A DNA stretch of 64,000 bases from Aselliscus stoliczkanus (GCA_033961575.1 CM066738.1:89043478-89107477); one strand, 5' to 3'. Counted from the stretch's first letter, positions 35,051 through 48,229 are shown. A program made the numbers and translations. The notes: generated from the sequence alone by a model not told the origin.

Positions 35051-35894
35051 GGTGTGGAGAATGGTGAGGGGGTTGGGTGGAGCATAAGAGGACATCAGGT
35101 GATAGGAGCAGAAGGGAGTGCCATGCCCAAGTGCATCCATGTGACTGAGCAGAATGTTCAGTCAGCCTGCAGGATGGGCTCCTGCTGGGAACAAGGAGGG
35201 AGAATGACCAGAGAGGGAGACGGGAATGTGATAATGAGGGACTCCATTATCAGGAGCTACAGACTTTTCCTTCCTGGGTTGGACATAGAACTTACTCCTG
35301 AATTTTGGGGAAAAGGGAAAGGGAAGGGATTTTCAATTAATTTTGTTTTTCCCCCTTTCTCAGTTTGTTCATTCATGTTGGTTTAGTGAAAGTGAAAAGG
35401 CCCATCTTCCTAGACCTAAGGGACAAAGTAAAGATGCTAGAGAAACAGGTTTAACTAGGAATTCATTACCCCTGAGTTGATTTGAGAGTATGGTTTCAAA
35501 AGCAAAAGGAGATAGGATGGTAGCTTGTAAGGTCCCAAAGCTATCCGTAAGGTGTTCAGCAACTTTTGTCAAATCAACACAGTTTCCTTAGTGAGTTCAG
35601 GAACACAGGCATGTATTGATACAAAAAACAGGATAAATAATTTCAGTTTAAAAAATTAGTAATATTTGTAAAAAATAGATTAGGCAATAGAATATTAATT
35701 AGGGGTTTAAAAAAATCCGTTATGTCTAATGTATATATATTTTTAAAATATTTCAACTTTTCTGTGTCACATGCCTGATTTTTGCTTCAACAGGTATCAG
35801 GTGGAGGTCTGGAGTTAGCATCTTTGTGTAGAGCAGGGGTGCACTTCTAGACAGCCTGCACCAAATACTGGGTGACCTTGAGAGATGACTGAGA
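35051..35894. other. Unassigned sequence
   Basis: A 121-codon plus-strand frame begins inside the G/T tract and has no recognisable domain. Nothing else is seen. Confidence 0.4.
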
Positions 35895-36685
35895 TTATGA
35901 AATGTGGTAGGCTGAGTAATGTCCCCCCAAATGTCAGTGCTTTAATCTCCAGAAACTATGTTACCTTACATGGTAAAAGAGACTTTGCAGGTGTAACTAA
36001 ATTAAGTGTTTTGAGATCGGGAGATTAGCCTGGATTATGCAGATTAGTCCAATATAATCACAAGGGTCCTTATAAGAGAGAGGTAAGGGGGCAGAGTCAG
36101 GGAAGGAGACATAATGAGGAAGCAAGAGGTTGGAGGGATGCAAGGAAGGGGTCAAGAAGGAAGGAATGAGAAGGGGAAGGGACAAGGCAACATAAACTGA
36201 TAACTACAATACTACTGCAGAGACAGAAGAGACAGTTTAGGGAATACAATCAATAAGGTTGTAAACATTTTTTTTTTTTTTTAGGGTAACAGAAGGACGC
36301 ATGTCTTTTTAGGAAGACCACTTCATGTATGGTGTAATGGCCTTACCACTGCACTGTACATCTGAAGCTGCCACTGAACAATATTATATGTCAACTGTAA
36401 TTTAACACATATATAGTCATGGGATGTGGAATATAATGTGGGGATGGAGTCAATGGAATTGTAATAGATATGTATGATATCGGGGGTAGGGGTAGGGGAG
36501 GGTAGAGGGGAGAGTCACTTTGTAAGGGGTGAAAAAAATAACTATTGCATTGTTTTGTACATCTGTAACTAATAATAATAACAATAATAATAATAAAGTT
36601 TAAAGAAAAAAAAGAAGGAAGGAATGCAGGTGGCTTGTAGGCAAGCAAATGGGATTCTCCCTTCAATAACCTCCTGAATGGGACC
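35895..36685 (+). mobile_element. MLT1-type MaLR LTR (split by LINE-1)
   Basis: The sense order is kept: 'taggctgagtaatgtccccc', 'agagactttgcaggtgtaac', 'agattagcctggattatgca', 'aatataatcacaagggtcct', 'tataagagagaggtaagg'. After the LINE-1 insert it goes on with 'gcaggtggcttgtaggcaag' and 'atgggattctcccttcaata'. Solitary LTR. Confidence 0.85.
36169..36611 (+). mobile_element. Young 5'-truncated LINE-1 3' UTR
   Basis: It starts at 'gagaaggggaagggac', passes 'gcaacataaactgataacta', 'acatctgaagctgccactga' and 'gtggggatggagtcaatgga', and ends '(ata)n' plus A-rich tail. The 15-bp target duplication 'aagaaggaaggaatg' is at 36154-36168 and 36612-36626. It belongs to the same subfamily as the 30754-31650 insert and shows the unrearranged order. 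Confidence 0.9.
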
Positions 36686-39654
36686 AGGACAGGAAAGGAA
36701 GAGAATGACAAAGCTGCACAGTGGTGAAACTGCTCTAGAGGTCTCTGTAATGTTAGGGAGGATATAAAAGGCTCAAGGAGCTGCATTAGCACATGGGATG
36801 CAACTCAAAGAGATGCTATATATTAATATTAAAGTTAACATGGCTGTTAATTGTATCTCACAGATAGTATGATCTAGGGAAGCCTGGGTTTTATGCACGC
36901 AGGTAGCAAAAGAGATGTAAACAAATAATAGAGTGCAATGCATGTTATAATAGGAAATTTTAGAAGGTATTACATTCACACACATACATATGCACACAAG
37001 TGGCCAAGTAGGGGTCAGGAAGACCTGTGCATTTTATGTTTTTTAAACAATTTCTTCTTTCATTTCCCCCAAATACATATTCCTCAAATGGAACTCATCC
37101 TTTCTACTTACAGAAAGAATAATAGAAAATTAAAATTTTTATAAAAGCATTTGGCCCATGTCAAGTCATAATGACTTCACCTGTAATAAAAGGTATATTA
37201 ATATGGATGAGTTAAAAATGATCTAATTAATCGGTTTGAGACATGATGAAAATCTTATCAGAGCAGAAAAAGAACTAAACGTTTAGGCTTTCAAAAGCCA
37301 AGAACAATTAAATCCTCACAAGGAAAATGTCCAAGGGAATTTCACAATTGAGGGCAAGTGAAGATGAGGAGACTCAAAGATATTGCTTAGTTACCTCCCT
37401 GACATTAGGAGATTGCATTTGTGATAGGGGCAGAGTTGCAAGCATGCCTTCTTTCCCCCAGTGTAATTATTATGAAAGGGACAAAAGCCTTTTGTTTCCT
37501 CTAATCCCAATATCTCCCGAGGGCATAAATACATAAATAAAAGGGCAATGATTCTGCTGGTGCCTTGAGGGATTTTGTACAGGAGTTAGAATATTATTTT
37601 TAAAACTGCTTGTTATGTCCCATTCATGGATTTTAAAATCAACAGTGTTGCAATCTGTGTATAAGGAAACAGACCAGACTAGAATAAATGACCTCAAAAC
37701 ATCTTTTACCTAAGAAGGGTGCTTTGGGAACTTTTAGTTTCATTTCTGCATGTGCATGTCTTTTTACTGAATCACAATGTTAAACATATTTCTTCCATTG
37801 GGTTGAAAAAAAAAAAGTTTGAGTGCACTGAATGCAATCGTGAGGCTCACCTCACTTTGCCTCATGACAAGCATTTCTATGGGTTTACTCTAATAGACAG
37901 AGGTTGTTATGTGAAAATATAATAATTTTATACCATGCTTCTCTACAAAATGATAGCACTCCTGCAAATATCTCAACATGAGACCTACCGTTGTGGTGCC
38001 TCATTCCAAAATTGTCTTATCTGCATAAAGGATGCCTTTTGCTAATTCTTTTAGACTAGCTTCTGTTTGCTTCAGGATAGTAATCCTGGTTTGTACCTCA
38101 TCTCAGCTTTCTTCTACCATTTTTTTAAATGTATCTTTGCTTCATATTTTGACCTCTTCAACCGTCTTCAAACTACTAGTGTCATGAGCATCCACTTCAT
38201 GTTCTATAACAGGGTTTGAAACACATTAAACATTCAATCAACTCAAGTATAGGATGCCTAGTGCTGAGACGTGTGTTGTAGGATGTAATAAAGACTTGAT
38301 GTTTCACTATCAGGAAATACACAACCTAGAAGAGGGAAAACATAAAAAAGATCTTTGAGGAGTACAAGAGATTATGTAATTAAGGACTAAATGATATGGG
38401 TGGTACAGATGATAAAAATCATAGGGATTCAGGGGAGAAATTGATCTACAAAGACTATAGGGTAGTCCCAGAAACATTTTGTTAGGATGGCTACAAAACT
38501 TGAGTCCATCAGTAGCATTCCAAGGTGAGTTAGTTAGGGTTGGTCCTTCCTCTGGGAAGCCTAGGGAAATGGTACAAGGAGAGTCTTGATAACATGGAAA
38601 TGAGAATGATGATGGGATAACTTTGGAAGACAGGCCTGGCTGAGGTTCACCCTGGCAGAGCTCTGGGCACTCAGGGAAATACCTGAGGGGCCTCAGTAAA
38701 TTGGAAGGCGATGGAAAAAAAAAGGTGAGAGTGTGTTAAAGATAATCCAGGACACTTGAAACGGCTCCCACAACAGCACATAGTAACTGATACTAAAGTA
38801 AAAAGTAGAGAAAGGCTGTGAGTTAAGAAGTGGGGGAAAAGATTTGCTCTCCACAAAGAGAGGATGCTACAGATTACTTGAGAAGAGTACCAATGTTATG
38901 TCCTAGTGACATCTCAATTTTTAACTAAAAGCTACACAGAGTTTATGTATTTGAAAAGTCTATCCTCCTTTGTCAGAGACTGCTTAGCCAAAGGATGAAA
39001 ACTGGCATAACGATAAAAAGACCTTTCTTCTTTCTCCTTTTTAATTGACTTTTCACATGTGTAAGAAGATGTCTAAAGACTGAATAAAATTTGGCTTAAG
39101 CTTCTTCTAACTGCTGTAGTCTATGAGGAATTGATTTTGGTAATTAAGAGACTGGATGTACTAGTAGGTTGAAAAATTAGTTGTGGAAGTCCAGAGGTAG
39201 GGAGAACAGGGCGATATATCAACATCATGTTCTCAGCAATGGCACAGGCTTTGCTTGGAGTTTCTCTCTAACATCTATAACATGTGGCTTTTATTCTCAC
39301 ATTGCTCCATGGTGAAATATTGCTGCTGGAACACCAATATCATGTCAGTATTCCAAGTGGCACAATGGAGAAGGAGGAGGGGGCTAAACAAAAGGGCAAA
39401 AGCAAGTGTCAACTGTCTGGAGCAGATAATCTCTAAGTTTTCCTCCAACTCTATGAGTCTAAAGGTGATATAGTGCCGAGGCAACAGAAAGAATACTCTA
39501 ACATTAATATAGAGCCATTAAAACACTCTCTGTATTCTTAACACTATGATAAAGATATAAATATTTTGTTAGAAGAAGGCCTAGAAAGTGTATGCACCTC
39601 TGTTAGTATTTAGAAAAGTATGGATTATATTATTACTATTATTATTATTATTAA
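36686..39654. other. Unassigned sequence
   Basis: About 3 kb without named repeats or credible frames. A short A run lies at 37807-37817. Confidence 0.4.
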
Positions 39655-39820
39655 CATTTAAAAAGTGTTTTACCTAACACAAGCACTAGGAAAAACACTT
39701 TCAATTAATTTTCTCTTATTTGGGGTATGAGACAAGTATTCTTATTATGTCTAAATATGGAGGCGGAAACAGGCTTAAAGAACTTGCCTAATATCACACA
39801 GCCAGTAAATACTAGGACCA
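39655..39820 (-). mobile_element. MIR SINE
   Basis: The plus strand reads antisense MIR: 'gagg(c)ggaaacaggcttaa' for the 'gaggaaactgaggctc' block, 'gaacttgcctaatatcacac' and 'agccagtaaatactaggacc'. Confidence 0.8.
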
Positions 39821-40686
39821 GAATTTGAAAGAATCTGCTAACAACAAATTCATTTAATTCAATATGCACTAAATAGACAGAACACTAACATACAAATTTT
39901 TAACTGGTTCTTTGCAATTTCCATAATTGGGGATGGGATTGGCAGGGAAGGAAGCTAGAATTTCTGCTTGTGCCCATCAGAAGGAAGTACTATTTTTCAT
40001 TTGTAGAGGTTTCAATTAGACCCTAAAACATGGTTGCTAATTACAAAACCAATTGAACAAAGAACAAAGTATTTGTTTTAACAGCATCTAGAGCAACCAA
40101 ACTGGAACTCCAGAAATTCCCTTTACCTAGAATGCCAAAAACAACTCTAAAATATCTCTAATAAGAAATATCAAGGGGTCCTATAGTGATTGAATCTTGA
40201 GCTCACCAAATAAAAGAAAACAGAGCCATTTGGTTAATGAGAACTTTTTACAACACTGATAATGAAAAATGAACAAGAAGCTTAAAGCATGAAAAGAGAA
40301 GTTCATTTGTCTTATTAATATAAACTATGATATCTTATTTTCCCATACAATCTTACGTGAGGATTAAACTACTCCATTAGTATTCTGCTAGTGAATAAGA
40401 TTAGTGCTTTTATATTAACTCACAGACATCATTTCCATTAAATTTCATAATTACAGAGCCATATAATCTTTTCATTGTATTCCCCCAACTAAATATTTTT
40501 TCTTCAATCAGATGCTACTGAATAAAAGGCAGATCTCAATAAGTAGAAAGTGAGGCCAGGCTAATAGTCATCATTAGATTATGTAGAAAGCAATCATGAC
40601 ATTGTGATAAAAAAAAAGAAAGCTACAATGGAAAGCAAAAGAAAATGAAAACCAAAGCAGTAGAGAAAAATATATACAGATAGAAC
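39821..40686. other. Unassigned sequence
   Basis: Nothing recognisable. Confidence 0.4.
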
Positions 40687-40812
40687 AAAAGAGTGAGAAT
40701 GAGGGGGTTGGAGGCAGAGGAAAGAGTGCAGAAGGAGGAGTGTAGGAGAAGAAAAAGGGAAGTGGAAGTAAGAAAGGAAGGAGTGAGGAAAGAGAGGAAA
40801 GAGGAGGGGAGA
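40687..40812 (+). repeat. Purine-rich (GA-rich) tract
   Basis: About 125 bp of nearly pure purine on the plus strand (for example 'ggaaagagaggaaagaggag'), giving Arg/Glu/Lys-rich and Phe/Ser/Leu-rich artefact frames. Confidence 0.85.
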
Positions 40813-41200
40813 CTTAATGATTTAAAAGCACTGCCAAATACAAAACTTAACAGCAAGAGTTCATTAAAGAGTTAGAGGGCCCCACATCCTATCAATATTT
40901 CTCCCCTCTCATTTTTCCTCAGCTACCCACATAATCACAAAGATTATGCAGCCATATATTTGGTATAGGACATTGGGGCATGGAAAACAAAATAAGCCAA
41001 ATCAACACATGACAAATTACATGATAGGTTCTTATCATGGTTCTGAAGTAATCACTGTATGTCATTAGATCAGTTAGTTACATGATCTCTGTGGGTCTTA
41101 CCCTTATGGGCCTGCCTTCTCTGTGTATTAAATGAGTACAATAGAATGAATAAGCTTAAAGACTATTTTTTAGCTTTAAGATTTTAAGTTATTTTTAACA

Positions 41201-41210
41201 TCTATCTCTA

Positions 41211-41256
<46 letters not shown>

Positions 41257-41314
41257 ATCTATCTCTATATCTATCTAATCTATCTACTTCTCTCTCTCTC
41301 TGTCTATCTCTCTG
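41201..41314 (+). repeat. (TATC)n/(CT)n microsatellite
   Basis: About 70 bp of TATC units with a TCTC-rich right part. Confidence 0.95.
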
Positions 41315-41776
41315 TAAGAAAATCACAAAGAAACAGACATACCCTTATGAGACACTCAGTCTTTCCATGCTTATGATATCCTACCTTAGTTGTTTACGCC
41401 CCCTCCCCCCAATTCCACAGCTCATGTTTGATTCAGACTTCTGGCAAAGCATTTTACCAGGACTGACTTAAATATGATGACTATGCAGGGAAGTTTGCCT
41501 TCAACATCTCTTCATTCCTCTGTGCTGCTCGCACTTCAGCTATTACACCCTTCCTCCTTCTGCATGGAGCCCTTCGTTCCAAGTTTCTGCTTCGTTTGTG
41601 TAACACCTACCTTATCCCTGATGGCACCTCTCCACAACAGGACTTTTGCTGGCCAGTTTTACTCCTGTAGAGCCCTACTATTCACCAGTTGATGAACTGC
41701 TGACATCACATAATACAACAATCTCATCACTGGGAATGTCTTACAAGCTTGTCAATTAGTATGTATATGTATGAAT

Positions 41777-41840
<64 letters not shown>
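41777..41840 (+). repeat. (GT)n(AT)n microsatellite
   Basis: GT units passing into AT units. Confidence 0.95.
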
Positions 41841-42564
41841 TCAGCATAAATATAACTGAACCTAGACTTGTACCTTATTTTGGGATTGTTTGTTGGTATC
41901 AAAAAGTCAGAGCATACAACTGAAAGTGAGGGTGAGTTCTTCTAGAACAGAATCAATTATACAACTGTCAGTCATCTTGGGAAGACCTTAACATTGGATC
42001 AGAAAAATGAGGATGTAGGGAACTGAGACTTAAGAAAATTTGTCTTCATTCAAACTAAAGTTGAATTGAACTAGGTGTTGAAACTTTGGGGTTATGAAGA
42101 AAAGTGTTTGAAAAACACTTTCAAAAACAGATTTCCTAAGTTTTTATATTTTCGCATGAATACTGAATGGATTCACAATTTACATGAGAGACTTCCAGAA
42201 AGCTCAGTTCTACCCTTCACTTAAAATTATCTTCTAAGCTGACTGGACATGTCCAATATAAATCTATTGTATCAAATTAAGTCCATAGCCTACCATGAGT
42301 GTTTGTTAAATTCTTAGGCCAAATTAACTTTGAACCAGAAAAGTAAAGGGAAGTTTTCCAAATCTATCCTACAAGGAGAACAGATTATTCTATTAAACAA
42401 GAGTTGTGGATATACCTAACTTATTTTAAATTTAAACTATATGGCATTAGATGCAATGTTTACTTTCTTAAGTTATGAGAAGTAGGCATAATTTAATGTT
42501 ATTCATGAGTCATTTATTATTTTCTATTTTACTGTAATAATATTTTCAGGAGCTCCTGAAATAT

Positions 42565-43137
42565 ACAAGGTAGGACAATTAAGTTCACAAACTCATCCTA
42601 GAAAAGGTGCCACATACCTTTTCGCTAAATATCACTATGGTCATCTTTGAAGTATTCCCCTTGGGAAACTATGCATGATGCCAGCATCTAGTCCACCCTT
42701 CAAAGCAATTTTGGAACTCTTTTTCTGGAATGGTTATCAGAGCTGTCGTTGTATTATGCTTGATGTCCTGAATGTCATCAAAATGTCTTCCTTCCAATAT
42801 TTTCTTTATCTTCGGGGAAAGACAGAAGTCACTGGAGACCAGATCAGGTGAGTAAGGAGAATGTTTCAATATGGTTATTTATTTACTAGCTAAAAACTTC
42901 CTCACAGACAGTGCCATGTGAGCTGGTGCATTGTCATGATGCAAGAGATATGAATTGTTGGTGAAAAGTTCTGGTCATCTAACTTTTTCAGGCAGACTTT
43001 TCAGCACTTCTAAGTAGTAAACTTGGTTATCTGTTTGTCCAGTTGGTACAAATTCATAATGTATAATTGCTCTGATATCAAAAAGGTTAGCAACATCATT
43101 GCAACAAGTATGCAAACTTAGTTGGCAGACCTCCTGT
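42565..43137 (-). mobile_element. Internally deleted mariner transposon, copy 2
   Basis: Same structure and orientation as 10990-11562. The left end is 'aggtaggacaattaagttca' and the reverse complement of the right end is 'aggtctgccaactaagtttg'. The minus strand encodes the transposase C-terminal region, with HHDNAPAH (the second aspartate present here) and SPDLVSSDF. It is broken by a TAA stop after FLASK. The junction between the 5' inverted repeat and the catalytic part is at the same place as in copy 1. Confidence 0.88.
42669..42869 (-). pseudogene. Mariner transposase C-terminal fragment, copy 2
   Basis: A 66-codon open stretch after the TAA stop. It contains the third-aspartate motif (SSDF) and the shared block GRHFDDIQDIKHNTTTALI, followed by KEFQNCFEGWTRCWHH. 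The DNA-binding half is absent. Non-functional. Confidence 0.85.
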
Positions 43138-45115
43138 AGGCTATATCTCCTTGCAGGATTTTTATATACAGATTTTTAAAATCTTCTTTGACTGTTTAAC
43201 ATTCTCTTTTACCTTTCTTGTTATCGGGTATAATTTTGATTTGTTTTATGTTCTTTCTTCTCATCACCCATTTCAACTCTTCCAATTGCTGCATTTCATC
43301 TATTGAAGTCTTGGAAACTTACTGGCAAGTGGTTTATACTTATGTTCGAAGAGCACCATGGATAAATTTTGAGCCACTGAATGAGGGGCATGATTACTGA
43401 CACATGCTTTGAGATTTCTATTTTTTTTTCACTCATTAAGGTTTCAAATTTTATTTCCTCCCCAGACCTGTCTGAAGTCTGTTGTTTAAAATTGCCAGAT
43501 AACTAAATTCCAGTTTAAGACATAAGAAAGTCCAAAGATAGAAGCTTGCTGTGGGATCATGATTTCATGGCAGATTAGATGGCTTTTGTCATTATTGGTA
43601 ATAAGGCAAACTTTCACTTTTATGTCCTTCTCTGCCTGACAAATTGATAACTGCATCTTTCACTATTTTCTTCATTATCTACTGCCTTCCTCTTTCATAG
43701 AAAAGTTTAATAGCTTTTACCTCAGCCAACACTTGATTAAAAGTCATTGAGACATATTCAATGAATAACACACTGTCTGAGTATAATTAACTTAAAAAAA
43801 ATAAAAACCTGTTTTTAATCTTACATGGGAAAAAGTATTGTGTCAACAGAAAAGGGGAATATGTGTACCTGTCAACAGATGGTATTTGTAGCACATGTTA
43901 AGTCTGACTTTAATGTTAAGTTTTGATTAATTAAAGGATTTTTGTTTGGGTAATAAATTATTCCTCTCAAACGGCAGGTTAAGGTTGGAAACAGCTTGCT
44001 GATCATTTGTCTTTTCAAAGTAGAGAGTCGTTAAGCTCCAAATTAACTGCCATATGCTGGATTTCTTTGTTTTGAAACCGTTAAAAATATATTGCAGGAG
44101 ACAAATGGCCTGGTCAAGGACTCTGGGGGATGTTAGTCGATATTATTCGAGGATGCTTGTGCTCTGTCATCTATCTCAGAAGGAAGAATGGTCCTGTTAC
44201 AATAAGGTGACAACCAGGGACATACCAATAAAGAAAGCAGAGTCGGCTCTATAAGGAATCTTTGCTCTGGTTACCTGTAGTGCAAACCACAGTAGCTGAA
44301 ACAATGAGAAATCAGGCACAAAGTTCTTGATAGTGTGGTAAATGATCAATTCCATCTTGCTCCATGAGATGAGCTAGGTCACCTCTGCCACAAAGTAGCA
44401 TCATTTTTTGCTATACATCTTCACACCTGGATCAGATCGTTTCCCATTTCGACTAATGGCATGACACCATTTAAGCAACAGTGGGATATTTGCCGCAAAT
44501 AGACCCAGAGTATGGCAAAAGGATGAGAAGTTAGTATGTTTTCTAAAATAAGTCTGTATATATAACCTTGCCATGCCTAGGGGATGGAGAGATAAAAATT
44601 ACAGTGTGGGAAAGAGAATTCGAGCTGACTTATACATAAAACACATTTCAAGATAGTGACACAGAACAAAGAGCTTTCCTTGGATTGCAAAAGGAAATAG
44701 AAGGGCAAGAAGGCATGAGTTTAAAGTACTCTGATCCTACAGTCGTTTTTCCCAGCTATTTTAGCCCATCAAAAATGTCCACACTTTATCTGTACAAAAG
44801 ACATTGTTTGTGATTCCCATGACCTCTTTCCTTGATCATATTTGGGCCACAAAGTGTCCTTGACCTATAACCTATTTCTTTCTGAACAAAGTTTTCGAAA
44901 CACAGGAACCTGCTCCTGGGATCAAATCTTTTAAGTGCCTACTGATTGCGAAGAAAACCTGACCTTCGCCAGCCTGTATGCTCACTGCTCTGGCACCAAA
45001 AATTAAAAATAGGACTTCTGGTGCCAACACTGGCCCAAACGGGCATAAAATATTTGCTGGTGTCTTTTTGGAACTGTATTTCAAGTACATACTCCATAAT
45101 AACTCATTTAATCCG
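43138..45115. other. Unassigned sequence
   Basis: About 2 kb with no recognisable element. Short frames at 44054 and 44872 have no domain features. Confidence 0.4.
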
Positions 45116-45126
45116 AATTTAATTTG

Positions 45127-45253
45127 CTTTTTTTTGTTTTGTGGTTGTTTTTTTTTTTGAGGGCAGTGTCACTGGCCCTCTTATGTGGGACCCGAACTGG
45201 GGCCGCTGGCTTCCCAAACCAGCACTTAACCAAAGCACCACTTGGCTGGCCCC
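45127..45253 (-). mobile_element. tRNA-derived SINE, copy 5
   Basis: Minus strand: head 'ggggccagccaagtggtgct', anticodon loop TTGGGAA with a mutated stem, 'gaccctc'-type 3' unit and poly(A) (an interrupted T run on the plus strand). The target duplication 'aatttaatttg' is at 45116-45126 and 45255-45265. Confidence 0.92.
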
Positions 45254-45265
45254 AAATTTAATTTG

Positions 45266-47679
45266 AAATAGCAAATTCTTTCTACTTGTATCTAATTTTT
45301 TTTTGAACCCCTGTTTTTCTCTAATAGGCAGGATGAATTGATTAATGGGAAGGGATGGGGGATGGGGAAGACATCAATATTTACTTTCAGATAGAGGAAT
45401 AGCTTTAAAAGTGTGTGTTTGTGGGGAAGGGACAGTATGTGGGCTTTAATCTGCCTAACAATTGTATGGGATATGGGTCATGGAACAAGATATAGTGTGG
45501 CGTTTAAGTCAAATTAGGAAACCAAGCCCTAATGCCAGCTTTCTATTTGTGACTGTATTTGTAGCCTGCAGAAAAATCTGTTCATTTTATAGACCTTAGA
45601 TCCCTGACCTCCTGAATCTGAAAACTAAGGGCCGAACTGTTTTTCAGGCCCTTTCCGCTTTAGCATTTGGTAGTTATAATTTTAACATGTGATAAGTCCC
45701 TAAAAGGAGGACAATAAACAGGGATTTCACTATGGCCCTGAAGACCTAAGAGGGCAGCGGGAATAGTGACAGGAGCATAGATGAGCACGCTGTGTTGTAT
45801 TTTCCATTAGCCTCAGGTAGCTAGTTCCTGGGTTTTACACAGTAAGAACTAGAAACCTCTAAGTAACTTTTAATCTAATCAATCTCTGAAGTCAAGCGAC
45901 ATTTTTTGCTATGCATTTATTACTCTGAGCCAGGGGAAATGGAATTTTATCTAAAACTCTTATACTCTGAATATTTGATGTAAAATAAAATTATAAAAAC
46001 TCTTCAAAATGAATAATTATGGTTGCATTAAGAGTTTAAAAAAAAACAGTCCACAAAATTTTGAGTTCAGAAGAAACTTGCCTGTTTAACATTGGAGGTA
46101 TGAGCAATGGGTATTTAGCTCATTTAAGTAGGGTGGTGCCAATGCCACCTACCTTGAGAATCAATGAGCTAATGTATCTGAAATTTATATACATTTGGAA
46201 GAGCTTCAAGGTATTGGTTGAGGGCTTTTTTTCACTCCCAAGAGTAGGAGTAGATTTTTTTCTTGGAGTTGCAGCATTGATCTCATATATCTGAAATCCT
46301 GGTAAGCAAAGTATTAAATAAGCAAGAACCCAAGCCATTGCCCTGTGCTAAACGTATTTTCCTCATGCTTTCTAATAACTGACATGTACTTCTTATTAAC
46401 AAAATGCAAATTTCCTGTGGACAATTTATGCTCTCTCAAGCCCTATTCTGAGTTATTTTCATTAGATAATGAGATCAATCCCATGAGGCAGTCAGTAGTA
46501 ATGAATACTTGGGATTTTCATAGAAATTGAGTAATGGGAAATTTTAGAGTGACTTTTGGTAAGAAGTAGGTAGTATGAAGAAATTTAGTTTCTTGAAGAC
46601 CAGAGAAAGATGGCAGGATGATGATGGAAGGGTCTCAGAACAAGACTCCAGAGAATAATGGAAACAAACTGAGTGACCAAACGTAGTCTAGGTCTGTGGT
46701 GACTTCAGATGGATATTATAATCTTCACGTTTTTTTATACTGAGTTGAAGACTAGTTTGAAAACCTGTGAGACTTAGCTTTCCCAGTTCCACCATATTTT
46801 CTTTACCTTGTAACAAGATAAAGCACAACAGAGGAAGAAGAAGAATTAATTATCTGGATTTCTCTGAAATTCTTTATTTTCATTTATAGCCAAGATAGGG
46901 CTAGCAGGCAGCCATAATCTTAGGTGAGCAAATCAGATTACTTTCTTTATTTTACATAACTCAGTGGTAAATTCTGTGCAACCATTCTATTGATTGACAG
47001 ACCAAAAAGGACTTCAGTCATTTCAGGGATCTCCTGCACCTCACCTCCCTAAGACCTCGCCCAATTGCAAAATGATTGGTTATCAGCAGTAATCAGCAGT
47101 CACACACAGGCTACCACAAAGGTAGCACCATCCTGAGCTGCTTGCTTCCGCCTGCCCTCCACCTCAGGTAGGCTTATCTTGTGTCATGCTTGGGCAGGCC
47201 TTCAACTCTGGGACCCTGATTTGCCTTCCTAAACTCCAATCTGCCTGTGGGGATTTCTGCCTCATCAGCTCCAGAGGTCTCTTCCTAGTGTCAGGGAAAT
47301 AATCCCACTATGTTATTTCAAAGCAGTCTGTCCACACCTGAGAATCTTGCATTTTCTCCAAAGGTCTTTGGTTTTTTCCAAAGCCCAAACAGGTGACTTT
47401 AACTTTCTATTTTGCCACTCGCTTTCTTCTGAGAAAAAGAAATACAGGGCCATGCACCTGCTGCAATAGGGCAACTGTGAGAGGGAAGAAATAAGTGAGA
47501 AGGAAAGTAATTAAAATATCTTGCAACTCATGTTGCCTACACACATCAAAACCTAATTTGAGCCTAAATAAATTGACAGTAATACCAGCTCCCACTCACC
47601 AGGTGGTAGAGGTGTAATCTATCAAATAGCAAATGGATGAGGCTTTGGGGACAAAAATAAAGACTAAACGTTATATGAA
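45266..47679. other. Unassigned sequence
   Basis: Mostly AT-rich. A GC-richer patch at 47020-47330 contains a direct repeat 'atcagcagt' twice and the donor-like 'cacctcaggtaggc', but no frame supports an exon. Confidence 0.4.
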
Positions 47680-47890
47680 GTTACTATTTGTCAGGCACAA
47701 GGCCAAAGTTTTGCATGTATTGACTCAGTACATCAAAATACCCTGTTAAGGGAGCAGTGTTATTATGGCCCACTTTATAAATGAGTAAACGAAGGTTCAG
47801 GGCAGTTGAATAACTTGCCCAAGGTCACACAGCTTGGAAAAGCATATGCTTGATTAGAACCCAGAGACTCAGCCTCCAGAATCATGCTCC
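47680..47890 (-). mobile_element. MIR SINE
   Basis: Antisense MIR on the plus strand: 'ttgtcaggcacaaggccaaa', 'ataaatgagtaaacgaaggt', 'aacttgcccaaggtcacaca', 'gcttggaaaagc'. Confidence 0.88.
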
Positions 47891-48097
47891 TAGAAATAGA
47901 ACACAAATGCTTCCTTATATTCTTCTCCATTGATAGTACGGGATTTCTCTTTCTTCCCTCTTTCCTCTATCCTGCATTTATAAACAGTAAAGAATTAAAT
48001 ACAAATCTTTAAGTCCTTTGCTGTGTGTTAGCCTTCAGATAGAATAGAAACAATCATTACATTCTGCCTTCTTTTGCTTGGCTCTCAGACAATTGTT

Positions 48098-48193
48098 TGT
48101 TTTTTGTTTTGAGGGCAGTGTCACTGGCCCTTATATGTGGGACCCGAACCGGGGCAGCTGGCAGTGCTTAACCACTGTACCACTCGGCCGAGC
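48098..48193 (-). mobile_element. tRNA-derived SINE, copy 6 (anticodon arm deleted)
   Basis: Head, A-box-like, B-box-like and 3' units are present on the minus strand, but the anticodon stem-loop is cut: the plus strand reads 'ggggcagctggcagtgctta', missing about 15 bp. The target duplication 'ctcagacaattgtt' is at 48084-48097 and 48194-48207. Confidence 0.92.
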
Positions 48194-48229
48194 CTCAGAC
48201 AATTGTTTTTTAAATGATTTATCTTTTAA

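Larger units (their letters stand above)
40813..42564. other. Unassigned, with two microsatellites
   Basis: Contains (TATC)n/(CT)n at 41201-41314 and (GT)n(AT)n at 41777-41840. A diverged MIR may lie near 41070-41150 and an L2-like piece near 41490-41700; both are too weak to call. Confidence 0.45.

Noticed and set aside
34622..35140. 172-codon minus-strand frame rich in His, Thr and Pro
   Set aside because: It is the complement of the G/T-rich tract; overlapping frames in the same tract are equally open, and there is no non-repetitive domain.
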